Shown: one piece after another, positions 47,408 to 58,950 of the stretch
Numbering within the stretch: the stretch's first letter is position 1
Layout of the letters: every line of letters begins with the position of its first letter
Assembly (NCBI GenBank): GCA_023376005.1
Contig: CM042145.1
Span: forward strand, 18,815,204-18,879,203
Origin: Doryteuthis pealeii
Taxonomy: Eukaryota; Mollusca; Cephalopoda; Myopsida; Loliginidae
Direction: 5' to 3'
DNA: 64,000 nucleotides
Notes under the pieces: generated by a model
The model's input: only the letters and a program-made list of their open reading frames with translations
Database searches by the model: none
Told to the model about the DNA's origin: nothing
Made by a program: the position numbers and the translations under genes

Positions 47408-47640
47408 GTAGGGACAGCTTTTTGATTTTAATCTTTTAAAATACTTGAATGAAAAAAAAGAAATTTTCAGATTTCTTACAAAAATATGTCAATAAATCTC
47501 AAGAAAAAAATATTTATTATACAAATAAAAATATTTTTTTATTTGTACTTTTCGGACTAAAATGTTTTAGTAGAAAATAAAATGCATTTAATATATACAT
47601 TTTTAAAAATAATAATGGATTTGTTTTTAAGGTTTAAAAA

Positions 47641-47887
47641 AAAGTTGTCGGGGCAGCCTAAAGTCGGTATCAGCCAATCAGCGAGGGAGTCTATCCCCTT
47701 TTCACTAGCGCTAGACCAAGGAGATTATTTTAGCGTCTGAGGTGGAGCGCCACACCTACCATCGGCTCCTTACTTTACTGCACAGATCCCTGTGCTACTC
47801 ATACGCTGAGTTGGCAAGGACCGGTATCGAACTAGGAACCTTGTGGTTTCTAGCCGAATGCTCTACCGACTGAGCTAACCCGGCCCG
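47641..47887 (-). repeat. tRNA-derived SINE family 1 with target duplication
   Basis: Full reverse copy flanked by taaggtttaaa on both sides (ending 47638 and 47898), a clear target site duplication. Lies in intron w22, outside the triplicated segment. Confidence 0.9.
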
Positions 47888-49479
47888 TAAGGTTTAAAGT
47901 CGTATTTAATTTTAAAAAAAAGATATATTGACTTAACATTAAAAAAAAAACTATTATACATTGAACTTAGATGAATGATATAAAAAAAAAATTCCTTTTT
48001 CATTTGATGTATTTTATATTTTTATTTTGTTAGTCAATGAATGATTACATACTTTATTTTTCATAAGAAATGATTACTTTTTATATATCTAGGCTTCTCA
48101 AAAAAAGTTAAATTTTAAGAAGATTGAAGTCTAAAAAGATTTACCAAGTTATTTAGAGAAATTTTTAGATGAAGCATTTTTCTAGTATTATTTTATAATT
48201 AGTTTTACCCCATCTTATTACTACTGCTTTTCATCACAACACTTAAATTAAAACTATTAATTTCTCTGAATGTTTGAGATGAGGCTTTATAATTAGTATC
48301 ATTTGGATTATTTCTGTCTTTGATTTAATTGTCATTAAATATCATAGTGGTTTAATATAAATCAGGGGTCCCCAACCTTTACAGCCAAAGGGCAACAAGC
48401 TTATCTCTAGAGATTCATCCTAAGTATGACATTAAACTGCATTTTAGTGTGAGGTTCTAATCTAAAGCTCTGAGGGAGTGTGAAGTACCTCCACATTGTC
48501 ATTACACCCAGGTCCACTCTGACCCAGGACTGGTTGTACCTGTTAGGGTCCCATCTATGATTAGATAGATCAAAAAATGAGTGTTTTTTTTTAACTTGAA
48601 TACCCAACAAGAATGAATAAAACAAAAATGTCTTCAGCATAAAATAACCACAGGATTGACATGCGTAAATTCCAGCCAACTAGCATGAAGAGGATTCAGG
48701 GTTGCAATATTAAAAAGACAGAAAAAAACAAAAAAAACCCACAGCTAACTTCACAAAGTAGCAATCATAATTGTTGTGGAGTTTTAAGGGTCAAAAACTA
48801 AGACAAACGATGGTAACAATGTATACAATGTATTGAACAAAGGAGTAGAAATTTACAGCAAGAAAGTGGGATTGGTCTGACCAATACAGTTATGAGCTGA
48901 CTCGCATTTGCTTCGCCTCAAGCCACAATTGTTCCTGCTACTTATAGTAGCCGTCAGCGCATTCCATTTATATCAATAGTTATATCACCTATAACAATAA
49001 TTTATAATGAGACATCTAATGTTGACAAAAGGAGCACATCAGATAAGTTATGATTGACAGTTTGAATGCTTCAGTTTGGAGAACAACTGTTCACATGCAA
49101 TGTATTTGTGTCAAACAGGTTTCAACTACGTTGGGTGTAGGGGATAAGGTTAGGGAATTTGTACTTACTTGCTGGGTGTAGGGGATAAGGTTAGGGAATT
49201 GACATTACTTGCTGGTGTGTAGGGGATAAGTTTAGGGAATTGTCCGAAGTATGTTGGTTCTTACAGAAAACCTGAGGAGTGGCAACAAGAATCTTGAACT
49301 TCAAATCTTCTGAACATTGAAACAGTTTCATCTGTAATTGTGATGCTACTTTTCACAGTTGACCTCAAAAGAGGAGAGAGTTACAATGAGCTTGAGGGCC
49401 CCTGATATAGTTATGAATTATGTAATTCTGTTACAATTCCATTATAAGAAGTATACATGTTTTTTTTTGGTTATTTCAG

Positions 49480-49598
49480 GCTGGTTTGAGAATGGAGTAT
49501 TTCTACTTCAACTTACAGAGACTGTTTCAAATTGATATTCAAAAGTTACAGATTCATCTCATGGCTATTATGGTCAGTTAGATGACAGCTGCAGTAAG
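49480..49598 (+). pseudogene. Broken copy of VPS13 exon w18 (copy B)
   Basis: Splice borders are kept but the exon is 119 instead of 117 bases. One base is lost after 'acttaca', and extra bases appear in the 'gtttcaa', 'cagattc' and 'atggct' contexts, so the frame breaks several times. Confidence 0.88.
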
Positions 49599-50119
49599 GT
49601 AGAGAAATGTAATAATTAATTGTTTATATATTTTTTTTCTTTTTTCAGAATTTTGTATCTCAATAGAGGTGCATATTATACATGAGTATATTATTTATTA
49701 AATAAATAAACAAAAGACTTAATGTGTTTTAGTGTCTTTATTTCAAACTCAATGCATGGAGAGAAATAGCTCACAGAGAGCACCATTTTCATCTGTCGTT
49801 CCGCTTGTTGAGCTAACTCTGATCTGTATTTTTTCTCACAATCAGATTGACAATCAGAGAACAGCTATAAGGTCAGCTAAGCCTTGCGGCTATTTTCCAT
49901 GACTCTTCTTCTAAAAGAAAAACCAGTTTCTTTTTGAAATTTATACTCTACAATAGTTACAGTACTTAAATATGCTAAAAAAAAAGGCAAAAGAATATTT
50001 AATGGATTCATGTTCTCTTATATCTTAAACAATCTGGAAAAGTCATAGATGAAAACCATAAACAAAATAAAGAAGAAATCTCACAATCAGTTACTTTATC
50101 TTTGTATTTGTTGTTTCAG

Positions 50120-50286
50120 ATCATCTACACCATGTGACTTGACATTTGGCCGAGTTTTGTGATTACCCAAGAAAAAGACAGAAATGAATTGTGAGGTTGA
50201 ATAAAATTTATATGCACATGTCTGCTTCTGTTCTTAACCTGATGCAAAATGTAATGGAAAGTTATCCATTCTGGAAAGAGCAACTG
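50120..50286 (+). pseudogene. Broken copy of VPS13 exon w19 (copy B)
   Basis: 167 instead of 165 bases. Inserted bases in 'ctacacc', 'gttttgtg' and 'gaataaaa' contexts and a changed AAA run disrupt the frame. The second half is identical to copy A. Confidence 0.88.
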
Positions 50287-53017
50287 GTAAGTAGTTTCAT
50301 TAAATATTCATTTATTTCTATTTTAATTAATCTGGTTAGTCCTCTTTTTTAGTTTTTCTCCTCGTTTAAGACATTCTATTGAAGTCAGTAAGTCTACTGT
50401 TGGTTTGGAATAACAGGCAGCTTAACTAAGTACAACTTAAGAAGTTCAAGACAGTTGGTATATAGAAATCAAGAATGACCCATCATGAATTTGGGTGATT
50501 TGGTCATTCCATTCCTTGAGTTCTGATTGGCTGCTTGACTTGCTTGATTTGAATGACATTGTGGAGTCTTATATATATCCTGTCATTCTGCAGTAGACTT
50601 TGTGACTATTCGGTTTGTATTTAGTTACAACCGTTTGTTGCTTGTTCTTCCCAGTTCGACGGTAATCGAACTTTAATTATTCTTCACATTCACCATATTT
50701 GAGGAGAGCACTTTTTTTGTTTTTTAAATGAAAAAAAAATCAAAATAAAAATGAACTCCAGCCCTGTCGCTGGGGCTTTAGAATACACTGACTGCACCTC
50801 TGCAAAGGGGTAAACCCCCCCCCAATAGGACACTTGGCCTGTGAGATGGAACCCGGATCCTTAAGGAGGAATTTTGGTGGATGAGCAGTCCAATGACAGG
50901 ATAACACTCCACTTTGACCCTTATTTAGGCTAGACGGGTGGTTGGAGAGGCCCCCTCCTAATCAATCACCTGGTCCACTCAAGCTTAGATATGATTGTCC
51001 CAACCCTTTGCCCTTTGGCAAACTTCTCACCTCTTTTATCATACTTATCTTCTTAACAGGCCGGTCTATTCTTCTATTCTATCTGGCTGATTCCTCTCTG
51101 ATTGTTTGGGTGTTTCTTGGGTTGGCTTCGACTTTTCCTTTCTTTCTTTTGTTCTTACAAATAAACAAAAGAACTTAATGTGTTTTAGATGTCTTTATTT
51201 CAAAATCAATGCATGGAGAGAAATAGCTCACAGGAAGACCCACCATTTTCAAACTCCTTGTCTACTCTGATCTGTAACTTGTTCTCACAATCAGATTGAC
51301 CAATCAGAGAACAGCTAATAGGTCAGCTAAGCTTGCTGGCTATTTTCCATGACTTCTTCTTCTAAAAGAAAAACCTGTTACTTTTTGATTTTACTCTACG
51401 TGGATAATTAATAGGCCCCTATTAATATGTAGCACTTTTCATTTGTGATAGCATTCTTTGGTTTGAATTTAATAATAATTAAATTCAAGACATATAGTGC
51501 TTATTTTTCATTTGAGTGAAAAATGGGATTTGTTACAATAGAAAAAAAAAAAAGAAAGAACAAAAAGGTAGTCAGTAAAAGGAATTTTTTTTATGAATTT
51601 TTTTGTAAAAATAATTTTTTTTAGTAAAAGAAATTCATAGTAGCATCACACACACACGCGCATCAACCATAGCCTGAATCATAGTAAAGTAAAGTATTGG
51701 GTGGCCTAATGGTCGGTACAGCCTATCACCGAGGAGTCTATCCCCCTTTCACTAGAGCAACTAGACCAAGGAGATTGTTTTTATTTGCGTCTGAGCGTGA
51801 ATGCCACGACCTACATCAGCTCCTTACTTTACTGCCACGAGCCCTGTGCTACTAATACGCTGAGTTGGCGAGGGCCAGGCGAGCTAGAACCTTTTGTTTA
51901 AGTCCTTTTATATGTTAATTTATGGACTACTAATAGACAGATCATCACCATTGAAATATGATCTCGCTGATGTAGTGAGATTCTTCCAAGCTGTAGCCTG
52001 TAGTGCTACAAGGGCAATTCTTTAAAGTGGAGTTTAACAGGTTCTGCAATTCAGAATGTTTCCTTCTCCAGACTGGTTGCCATACAAGGTTAAAGAGCCA
52101 ATATGCTCTACTATTAACCATAATTGGATAGATAGAGAATATTTAGATGCAATACCTTTCCAAAAGGTTTTGCAACTATGTGAAATGCAGACAGCCTCAT
52201 CCAGGATTTGAAATAAGTTGCCCATTTCTTTCCTACAATGATAACCATTACAACCACTAGTGCCCTTATATATGGCTTTCTAATGAGAAAGTAATTAAGA
52301 AAAAACTCCTTCAGCAATGAATATGATTACTCTTCATATGACAGCATCATGGTTAAGATTAAGATTACACATTTCCCCCCAGTACCAGAGTTTGGTGTTT
52401 GAACCTGGGTAAAAGTTAAGATTTAATGCTGCTTTTTTAGATAGACAGGCCATCTGTTGCATACCTCTTCATTACTTCTTTACTTTACTTCTTTCTTCTT
52501 ACTCTATTCTTCTGGCCGCTTTGGAATCTTATAACATCTTGTCTTGGGTCTGGAATCTTCTAAGGTCTGGTCTTCCGACTTGGGGATTTCTCTTATCAGA
52601 AGCCTGTGGTCATTGTCGTTTTTAGATAATAAAAGAGACTCGATTTACTTGATCTTATTTATTTTAAATCCCCACCAGACTCTCAGATAACAGGTTATAA
52701 ATTACCCCTTGGTCGCGACCTTCTCTGCTGAAATTTCTTTCTAAGGGAAAAGCTCTTAGGTTTAATATCCGGAAAAGGTTGATGATCAGTTGTATAATCT
52801 TCAAGCTCGATTACTTGATCATCTTTTTTCCTAACAACGCAATAAATATTAGGTATTCTAATAATTATGTAACACCTCCCCATTGGTACAAACAACCTTC
52901 TGGCTCAAATTCTCTCTATTTTTGTCTGTTCATACTAACTAAGCTTAGTAAATATGAATAATAATTTTCCTGAATAATTGTTGATTTGTTTTTATTTTAT
53001 TATTTATTTATTTCAAG

Positions 53018-53119
53018 CCTTCTGATAATTCTCATCCAAGATTCTCTCGACACCCACATACCAGCTATGGATGTGGAGAAGGTGATCAGAAAAATGGCTT
53101 GAATGGACTGCAATGGGAG
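53018..53119 (+). pseudogene. Broken copy of VPS13 exon w20 (copy B)
   Basis: 102 instead of 106 bases. The acceptor carries an extra a (tttcaag), there is an extra base in 'ctcatcc', and bases are lost around 'agctatgg', 'ggatgtgg' and 'ggtgatcag'. Confidence 0.85.
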
Positions 53120-54164
53120 GTTAGTTGAAAATATCTATATATCTATACATATATAAACGGTAGTTGGTGTGTATGTATGTAATGTACGTCCGGATGAATT
53201 TACAAAATACAACAATTAACGACAAAGTATATATATAACACATTAGATATCATTGGTCTTGCTTTTTGTGCAAAAATTATGAAAATTTGATTTATATTTC
53301 AAAATATTCAAGAATCAAAATATACATAGAAATAGCATTGAAATCTGCTTAAAATGTCAGCATAGTAAATCTCAAAAGTGAACAATCTATATAAGAGGGT
53401 TTCCTCCCTCTACCCAGGTGATGCTGTGTAGCCACTTCTAGTAAATTCGAGGTCTTTAAACTGTTGTATTCTTACTGTATTGATAATTGAATATATTAGT
53501 TCAGTCCAAGTATCCAATAGGCACCCCAAATCATCACTTAATGAAAGTTTCACATTTTAACTCATCGCCGTAACTTCCACTTCCAATTTTATAAACAGAA
53601 TGATTTAATCAGAAGTTTATGGAGATGTTGAACTCACAAAATTAATGAATAGATGGTTGGTACACGTAATCAAATTAAAATTCAATAGCAAATCTTTTTT
53701 AGATAATATTTTTAATCAGAAATTTATGAATATTTTTCAGCACTTATGATGATTTATTAAAAAAGAGAAAGAAGTTTTTATACTAAAATAGTTTTTACTT
53801 AATCAGAAGAGAAATGCAATTATGTTTATTTAAATAAAATACAGTTTTTATTTGCAAATATTTTATACTTATTTAAATAAAAGGATGTCGTTCAGAAAGT
53901 AGTATCGCAATTTGTAAAAGTTTGTTTTTGTCAGATCAGTATAATTGCAAAAATCGTCTGTTCGTTATTTTCAAATATTTGAAAGGAAAATACCGGTTGA
54001 GATGATTAAAATATGAACCTTTTATTAAGTTGATGATTTTGGGTGCTTATGGTTACTTGGTCTGAAGTTATTATAGGGATTATTTAAAAATTACATTGTA
54101 TTTTTTTTTTATTCATACAGAACTGAGTTGATATAACTACTGGTTTAATTTGTATGTTTTGTAG

Positions 54165-54313
54165 GCCTACAATACTGGAAAAAAGTTTGTATCTGCAGGA
54201 GAACACATTGAAAAATTTAATATGTCAATTGGAGAATTAGATGCCGTTTTTGAAGTGGAAATCAAGGATACAGAGATTCTCTCTTGTTTCTCAAAACCTC
54301 CTTAGATGCCGAA
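54165..54313 (+). pseudogene. Broken and truncated copy of VPS13 exon w21 (copy B)
   Basis: The acceptor gttttgtag is kept. The exon has several indels, is cut off after 'cttagatgccgaa', and runs directly into sequence matching intron w16 of copy A at 37172. The junction sits inside an exon. Confidence 0.88.
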
Positions 54314-54713
54314 TTGGGAAATACAATAATTTTCAGCATCAAAAATTATATGTTAGCTACCACTTCAAATAAATGTTTACATAGTATATGGTGTGAATAA
54401 TTTGCATACCGGTTTTAATAAAACCATGTTTAATAAATAATTACTTAGTGTTAATGATTTCTAATATTATTGTTTTATTATCAAACATATTAAAAGCAAT
54501 CCTATGTATAATTTTATATTGAAAGCAATTGGAAAAAAGTAAAAATAAGTAATCTTTTTGTGTTCATATTTAAGTTCATTAGTCTTTCGAATTCAGTATA
54601 ATATTTGATTATATTAAAACTTAAATATTTGTGCCTGGGAGGCACACTTTTTTTGCTAGTTTATATAATATAAATATTTAACGCTATATTCAATTTAAAT
54701 GTGTCTTTTGCAG

Positions 54714-54976
54714 TGGATATGTCTTTGAAAAAACTACGGTTTCATATTTGTCCTACCTACTTGAATTCATTGATGAAATTCATCAATGGATCAATAGAAA
54801 CCAATTATCAATCATCTGTGAACTCTCCAGTAAAGCCAACAAGTGATAACTCAAAACCTACAATCTTACATCCTAACGATTCTTCAAACCTGACTATCAG
54901 CTGTAAAATTGCTGACCCAGAAATTATATTCTTTGCTGACCCAGAAAAGAGATGCAGCCCTATCCTTGTCTTTAGG
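54714..54976 (+). CDS. VPS13 exon w17, copy C
   Basis: Same 263-base length and borders as 37571-37833. The visible coding difference is synonymous (ACC to ACA in the linker). It requires one incoming base, which w22 (phase 0) cannot supply. Confidence 0.9.
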
Positions 54977-57643
54977 GTAAGTCCTTTTGCTGTTTCTTTT
55001 TATCTTGTTCTTTTTACCATTATTATTATGTTAATTAGTGTTTACTATTATCATTTCTAATGCTGCTGCTATAAATATAGTCAGCGTGTGAAAAATGTAA
55101 ATGGAAAGGTAGATAAACCGGCACAAACAATTGATTCAATTGATATTTCATCTTTGATATATCCGGGTTAAGGGATATATTCTGAAGTTGGTATTTGGTA
55201 TATTATCACAGTAGTCGTTGGTGCGTCGAATAGCAATACATCTGCCGAGCAGTCGTGGTGTAGGTCTCGGTATAGATATAGGTGCCTGTACCAACACAGT
55301 GTCGACTATTTATACATGACACTGTCCAATCAGATTATAGTGAGGGGGTACCAAGGTATTTACATATTCATTATATCAATCTTTATTCATTAAAAGACAA
55401 TGAAGTTTTTTAATAGATAAAAGTGAAATATTAATTGAATCAATTGTTTGTGTTGGTTTATCTACCTTTTCATTTTTATTTTTCGTATTTTGTTGGATTT
55501 TTTCCAAACTATTTCTTTATATAGTCAGTATGTAATTAAGAGTTTGTGAATTCTTTTCTATTGAAACTAGTGATTTTCTTGTATTGTAAAACTTGTATTG
55601 TAGAATTAGTCTAAAAGAACTTTACAGTTCTGATCAGTTAATAATGTCATTAAATCCAGTCAAATTACTAGGGGGAGTCAAAAGTTTTTCAATAATATTG
55701 GTACATGCTAGTTTTTGGCACATATATCACATGAATGAAGCAGTTCAAGCCATGAAAGATATCTGCTATGGTTGGTAGTATTGTGGTAGTTGGTGTGCTA
55801 ACATGTTGTACATTACTTCACTTCCTGTGTAATGAAAGTTGCACAGATTAATGTGAATTTGAAAACTTATGCTTTACAAGTTTGAACTGGGCCATAACAC
55901 AGCAGAAGCAATTAAAAAAATGGAAGGTGCTCCCTGTGGTTATTAGTATTGTGGTAGTTGGTGTGCTGACACATTGTACTTTGCTTCACTCTATGTGTGA
56001 TTTGAAAGCTACATTGATAAACGTACAACATAGTCTAATTTGGGAACTTATACTTTATCAGTTTGAACTTGGCCATAATGTTACAGAGGCAACCAAAAAC
56101 ATTTGTTGCATGAAAGGTGAAGGCGCTGTCCAGTAACCAGATGGTTCAAGAAATTTCATTCAGGTTGCAAGAACCTTGATGATCAAGCAAGGTAGAGTAG
56201 GCCTTAAACTGTGTATTCCAAGGCTGTGCTCCAAGCCATAGAGGCAAATTTGGCAAGTAGCAGATGCTGCACTCACCTGATACTCTCTGTATCAGGTGAG
56301 TGTAGCATCTTCCAGTGTAGAGTGCTTTGTCTCCTTCATGACTTTGATAAAAGCATCCAAAGCTGTCAAAAGAACTTTTGACTCACCCTAGAATTTATCT
56401 AGGTGAATTTGTCTTTGGGAATTACTCAAACTTTCAGGAATAATTCAGTGAGTGAAGGATAGATAGAATTTTGGTACCAATACTTTAAATTTGGCCAGGA
56501 AATTGAAAATGATCAGTATTATGGAAGACCTTTGGCAAAGATACATACTGAATATGTGCAGGCTGTCAGGAAAGTGGCAATTGAAATCACAAAGATATGG
56601 AGATGCCACAGACTGTTCTGAAAGTATCCAACCATTATGAATATCTTGACTGCCCATTCACTATGTCTTGTGCAAGGTCTTTTAGTAAAACATCACATTG
56701 CCCAAGTCTATCATTTTCCTTGCAGTCCAGTTTTGGTTCCTATGAATTTTGATTTCTCCCAAAGTTTCCTTTTCATCTTTGAAAAATATTATTGAAGACA
56801 AGATCTGAAGAGACTGTCTTTGATTTTAATTGTCATTAAATATCATAGTGTGTTAATATAAATCAGGGGTCCCCAACCTTTACAGCCAAAGGGCCACAAA
56901 GCTTATCTCTAGAGGATTCATCCTAAGTATGACATTAAACTGCATTTAGTGGTGAGGTTCTAATTCTAGAGCTCTGAGGGAGTGTGAAGTACCCCTACAT
57001 TGTCATTACACCCAGGTCCACTCTGACCCAGACTGGTAGTACCTGTTAGGGTCCCATCTATGATTTAGATAGATAAAAAATGAGTTGTTTTTTTTTAACT
57101 TGAATACCCAACAAGAATGAATAAAACAAAAATGTCTTCAGCATAAAATAACCCAACAAGGATTGACATGCCGTAAATTCCAGCCAACTAGCCATGAAGA
57201 GGATTCAGGGTTGCAATATTAAAAAGACAGAAAAAAACAAAAAAAACCCACAGCTAACTTCACAAAGTAGCAATCATAATTGTTGTGGAGTTTTAAGGGT
57301 CAAAAACAAGACAAACGACTGGTAACAATGTATACAAATGTATTGAACAAAAGGAGTAGAAATTTACAGCAAGAAAGTGGAGATTGCGTCTGACCAATAC
57401 AGTTATGAGCTGACTCGCATTTGCTTCGCCTCAAGCCACAATTGTTCCTGCTACTTATAGTAGCCGTCAGCGCATTCCATTTATATCAATAGGTTATATC
57501 ACCTATAACAATAATTTATTAATGAGACATCTAATGTTGACAAAAGGAGCACATCAGATAAGTTATGATTTGACAGTTGTGAATGCTTCAGTTTGGAGAA
57601 CAACTGTTCACAGCATTATTTAGTGTCAAACAGGTTCACTACT

Positions 57644-57880
57644 TGCTGGGTGTAGGGGATAAGGTTATGGAATTGTACTTACTTGCTGGGTGTAGGGGAT
57701 AAGTGTTATGGAATTGTACTTACTTGCTTGGTGTAGGGGATAATGTTAGGGAATTGTACTTACTTGCTGGGTGTAGGGGATAATGTTAGGGAATTGTACT
57801 TACTTGCTTGGTGTAGGGGATAATGTTAGGGAATTGTACTTACTTGCTGGGTGTAGGGGATAAGTTTAGGGAATTGTCCG
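57644..57880 (+). repeat. 40-bp minisatellite, 6 units (copy C)
   Basis: Same unit as 40497-40612, with alternating 'gctggg' and 'gcttgg' starts that show amplification of a two-unit block. Confidence 0.92.
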
Positions 57881-58119
57881 AGTATGTGGTTCTTACAGAA
57901 ACTGAGGATGTGGCAAACAAGAATCTTGAACTTCAAATCTTCTGAACATTGAACAGTTTCATCTGTAATTGTGATGCTACTTTTTCACAGTTGACCTCAA
58001 AAGAGGAAGAGAGTGTACAGATGAGCCTTGAGGGGCCCCTGATATAAGTTATGAATATGTAATTCTGTTAACAATTTCCAGTTATAAGAAGTATACATGT
58101 TTTCTTTTGGTTATTTCAG

Positions 58120-58236
58120 GCTGGTTTGAGAATGGAGTATTTCTACTTCAACTTACATGAGACTGTTCAAATTGATATTCAAAAGTTACAGTTCATCTCA
58201 TGCTATTATGGTCAGTTAGATGACAGCTGCAGTAAG
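58120..58236 (+). CDS. VPS13 exon w18, copy C
   Basis: 117 bases, same peptide as 40855-40971; a caa/cag synonymous difference is visible. Intact splice sites. Confidence 0.9.
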
Positions 58237-58785
58237 GTAAGAGAAATGTTATATTATTTGTTTATATATATTTTTTTTCTTTTTTCAGAATTTTGTATCT
58301 CAAATTTAGAGGTGCATATTATACATGAGTTATTATTATTATTTTGTTCTTACAAATAAACAAAAGACTTAATGTGTTTTAGGTGTCTTTATTTCAAAAC
58401 TCAATGCATGGTGAGAAATAGCTCACAGGAGAGACGCCATTTTGCATCTGTCTCCTTCGCTTGTTGAGCTAACTCTGATCTGTAACTTGTTCTCACAATC
58501 AGATTGACCAATCAGAGAACAGCTAATAAGGTCAGCTAAGCCTTGCTGGCTATTTTCCATGACTCTTCTTCTAAAAGAAAAACCAGTTTCTTTTTGAATT
58601 CTACTCTACAAATAGTTACAGTAACTTGAATATTGCTAAAAAAAAAGGACAAAGAAATATTTTAATGGATTCATGTGTCTCTTATGATCTTACAATCTGG
58701 AAAAGTCATAGATGAAACCCTAAACAAAAATAAAGAAGAAATCTCACAATCAGCTTACTTTATCTTTGTATTTTGTATGTTTCAG

Positions 58786-58950
58786 ATCATCTACCCATGT
58801 GACTTGACATTTGGCCGAGTTTGTGATTACCAAAAGAAAAAGACAGAAATGAATTGTGAGGTTGATAAAATTTATATGCACATGTCTGCTTCTGTTCTTA
58901 ACCTGATGCAAAATGTAATGGAAAGTTATCCATTCTGGAAAGAGCAACTG
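58786..58950 (+). CDS. VPS13 exon w19, copy C
   Basis: 165 bases encoding the same peptide as 41509-41673. Acceptor tgtatgtttcag and donor gtaagt are intact. Confidence 0.9.

Larger units (their letters stand above)
37172..46545 (+). repeat. Triplicated segment, copy A (w17-w21)
   Basis: Reference copy of the segment repeated at 48314-54313 (partial) and 54314-64000. Besides exons w17-w21 it contains a 711-bp mariner derivative, a 40-bp minisatellite with three units, LTR-like fragments, SINEs, a Helitron end and a 578-bp foldback. Copy C lacks the 234-base block at 44075-44308. Confidence 0.93.
48314..54313 (+). repeat. Triplicated segment, copy B (error-rich, equals A 39669-45822)
   Basis: Collinear with copy A from the end of intron w17 to the middle of exon w21, but littered with one- to few-base indels in exons, introns and repeats alike; the net loss is about 150 bases. 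It shares A-specific features: three minisatellite units, the A-type sequence after 'catgagt', and a corrupted version of the A-only insertion. Both borders are abrupt and lie in unrelated sequence. The pattern looks more like an unpolished long read than an ageing pseudogene. Confidence 0.88.
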
